A DNA stretch of 64,000 nt from Bin5 sp965200615. GTDB taxonomy: Bacteria; Chloroflexota; Anaerolineae; Caldilineales; Caldilineaceae. The stretch is taken from positions 2,046,001-2,110,000 of the forward strand of contig OZ241377.1 in the NCBI GenBank assembly GCA_965200615.1, read 5' to 3'. Shown here in pieces: positions 63,314-64,000 of this stretch. Numbering within the stretch: the first letter of the stretch is position 1; the number at the start of each line of letters is the position of its first letter. Made by a program: the position numbers and the translations under genes. Under the pieces are notes generated by a model that was not told the DNA's origin, did no database searches, and saw nothing but the letters and a program-made list of their open reading frames with translations.

Positions 63314-64000
63314 CTTCAGGCCCGTCATTGCTATGCCGCGGATGAAGTAACGCGAGGCAAAACTGTATATCGCCATGACCGGAATAACCGTCAGCATCGA
63401 ACCTGCCGCCCACATCTCATAGCGTGTCCACCACAAATTGCGCAGACCGGCCAGCACCAGAGGGAGCGTCTGCTTGTCCTGGCTGCTGAGTACGATCAGG
63501 GGCCACAGGAAACTGTCCCAATTGACGAGGAAGACAAAGACGGCAAGCGCCGACATCGGTGACATTGACATCGGCAGCACCAGCGTGAAAAAGATACGCC
63601 ATTCAGACGCGCCGTCAATCCGGGCCGCATCGATCAGCTCGAATGGAATGCTCTCCATGAACTGGCGCATAAGAAAGATGCCGAACGCCGTGTAAAACCC
63701 CGTTACGATAATGCCGCCCAAATGGTCGGCGAGGCCAAAGCTGTTTGCGATTGTGATATACAGCGGAACCATAATCACCGCGAAGGGCACCATCATAGTC
63801 GAAAGAACTATGGTGAAGAGAATCTCCTTGCCCACAAAACGATACTTGGAAAAGATATACCCCATTACCGACGACGTGTAAACGGAAACGACCGTTACCG
63901 ATACCGCGGAAACAATGCTGTTGCGAAAGGCAGCATAAAAGTTCACCCGGCCCAATATCTCTTCATAGTTACGCAACGTCCACGTTTGGGGTAGGAGCTG
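63308..64000 (-). CDS. carbohydrate ABC transporter permease (MalG-like), 5' end outside the window
   Basis: The visible 230 residues show five transmembrane helices and an EAA loop, FELIDAARIDGASEWRIFFTLVLPMSMSPMSA. The end is FASRYFIRGIAMTGLKA. The frame stays open to base 64000 (QLLPQTWTLRNYEEILG), so the TTG at 63976 is internal and the true start lies beyond the edge. Some 45-50 residues including the first helix are missing. It is the last gene of a further CUT1 sugar importer transcribed towards the ThDP enzyme. Confidence 0.9.
   Translation of the reverse strand, partial: QLLPQTWTLRNYEEILGRVNFYAAFRNSIVSAVSVTVVSVYTSSVMGYIFSKYRFVGKEILFTIVLSTMMVPFAVIMVPLYITIANSFGLADHLGGIIVTGFYTAFGIFLMRQFMESIPFELIDAARIDGASEWRIFFTLVLPMSMSPMSALAVFVFLVNWDSFLWPLIVLSSQDKQTLPLVLAGLRNLWWTRYEMWAAGSMLTVIPVMAIYSFASRYFIRGIAMTGLKA

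Overview
The window is a GC-rich, gene-dense bacterial contig. It has no rRNA or tRNA genes and no CRISPR array. The gene content points to Chloroflexota, probably a Caldilineales/Anaerolineae-type organism of the kind recovered in sponge or marine metagenomes. Indicators are a lipoprotein built from a repeated Cys/Trp domain, a probable DUF5656 membrane protein beside a CHAT protein, several ABC sugar importers without their own ATPase, three PhyH dioxygenases, an LLM flavin oxidoreductase and several Gfo/Idh/MocA dehydrogenases. The lineage is inferred from gene content only; no marker gene is present.

Layout: genes on the left (1-28.9 kb) are almost all on the + strand and genes on the right (28.9-64 kb) are all - except the IS1 transposase. 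The two halves meet at a broken PhyH gene with a perfect 35-bp palindrome at its break point. From the left: the 3' tip of a membrane protein; a triplicate-domain lipoprotein and a small zincin; a sugar ABC importer (permease, binding protein, permease) with its own promoter and an intercistronic hairpin; an SDR dehydrogenase; two exported proteins of unknown role; a sulfatase-like hydrolase with Thr in the nucleophile slot; and an Ldh-family dehydrogenase.

At 11.3-22.9 kb lies one compact operon behind a recognisable promoter: dhaK-dhaL-glpK-dhaM-HPr-EI-glpA-glpB-glpC-(panE-like). It holds both glycerol/dihydroxyacetone routes to DHAP plus a complete private PTS phosphorelay (EI to HPr to DhaM to DhaL-ADP). 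This is the most coherent unusual system in the window. Next, at 22.9-28.2 kb, is a membrane protein divergent from a CHAT protease-like protein and a fusion of a glycosidase-like barrel (nucleophile Glu apparently lost) with an O-antigen-ligase-type membrane domain.

The right half reads as a large catabolic island. Reading in the direction of transcription (from 64 kb down): a partial sugar permease, a ThDP enzyme coupled to a Gfo/Idh dehydrogenase, an orphan RND-type adaptor lipoprotein, sugar importer A (textbook promoter at 58.9 kb), sugar importer B with an embedded epimerase, an amidohydrolase and a PhyH, two proteins of unknown function, a RelE/ParE-type toxin-antitoxin pair, a complete oligopeptide-type importer (SBP, DppB, C, D, F), four paralogous predicted beta-propeller glycosidase-like proteins, then LLM oxidoreductase, PhyH and Gfo/Idh. 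An intact IS1-family element (35764-36547) sits between the propeller genes and appears to split a small gene. Uptake of glycans or glycosides followed by cleavage and oxidation is the inferred theme.
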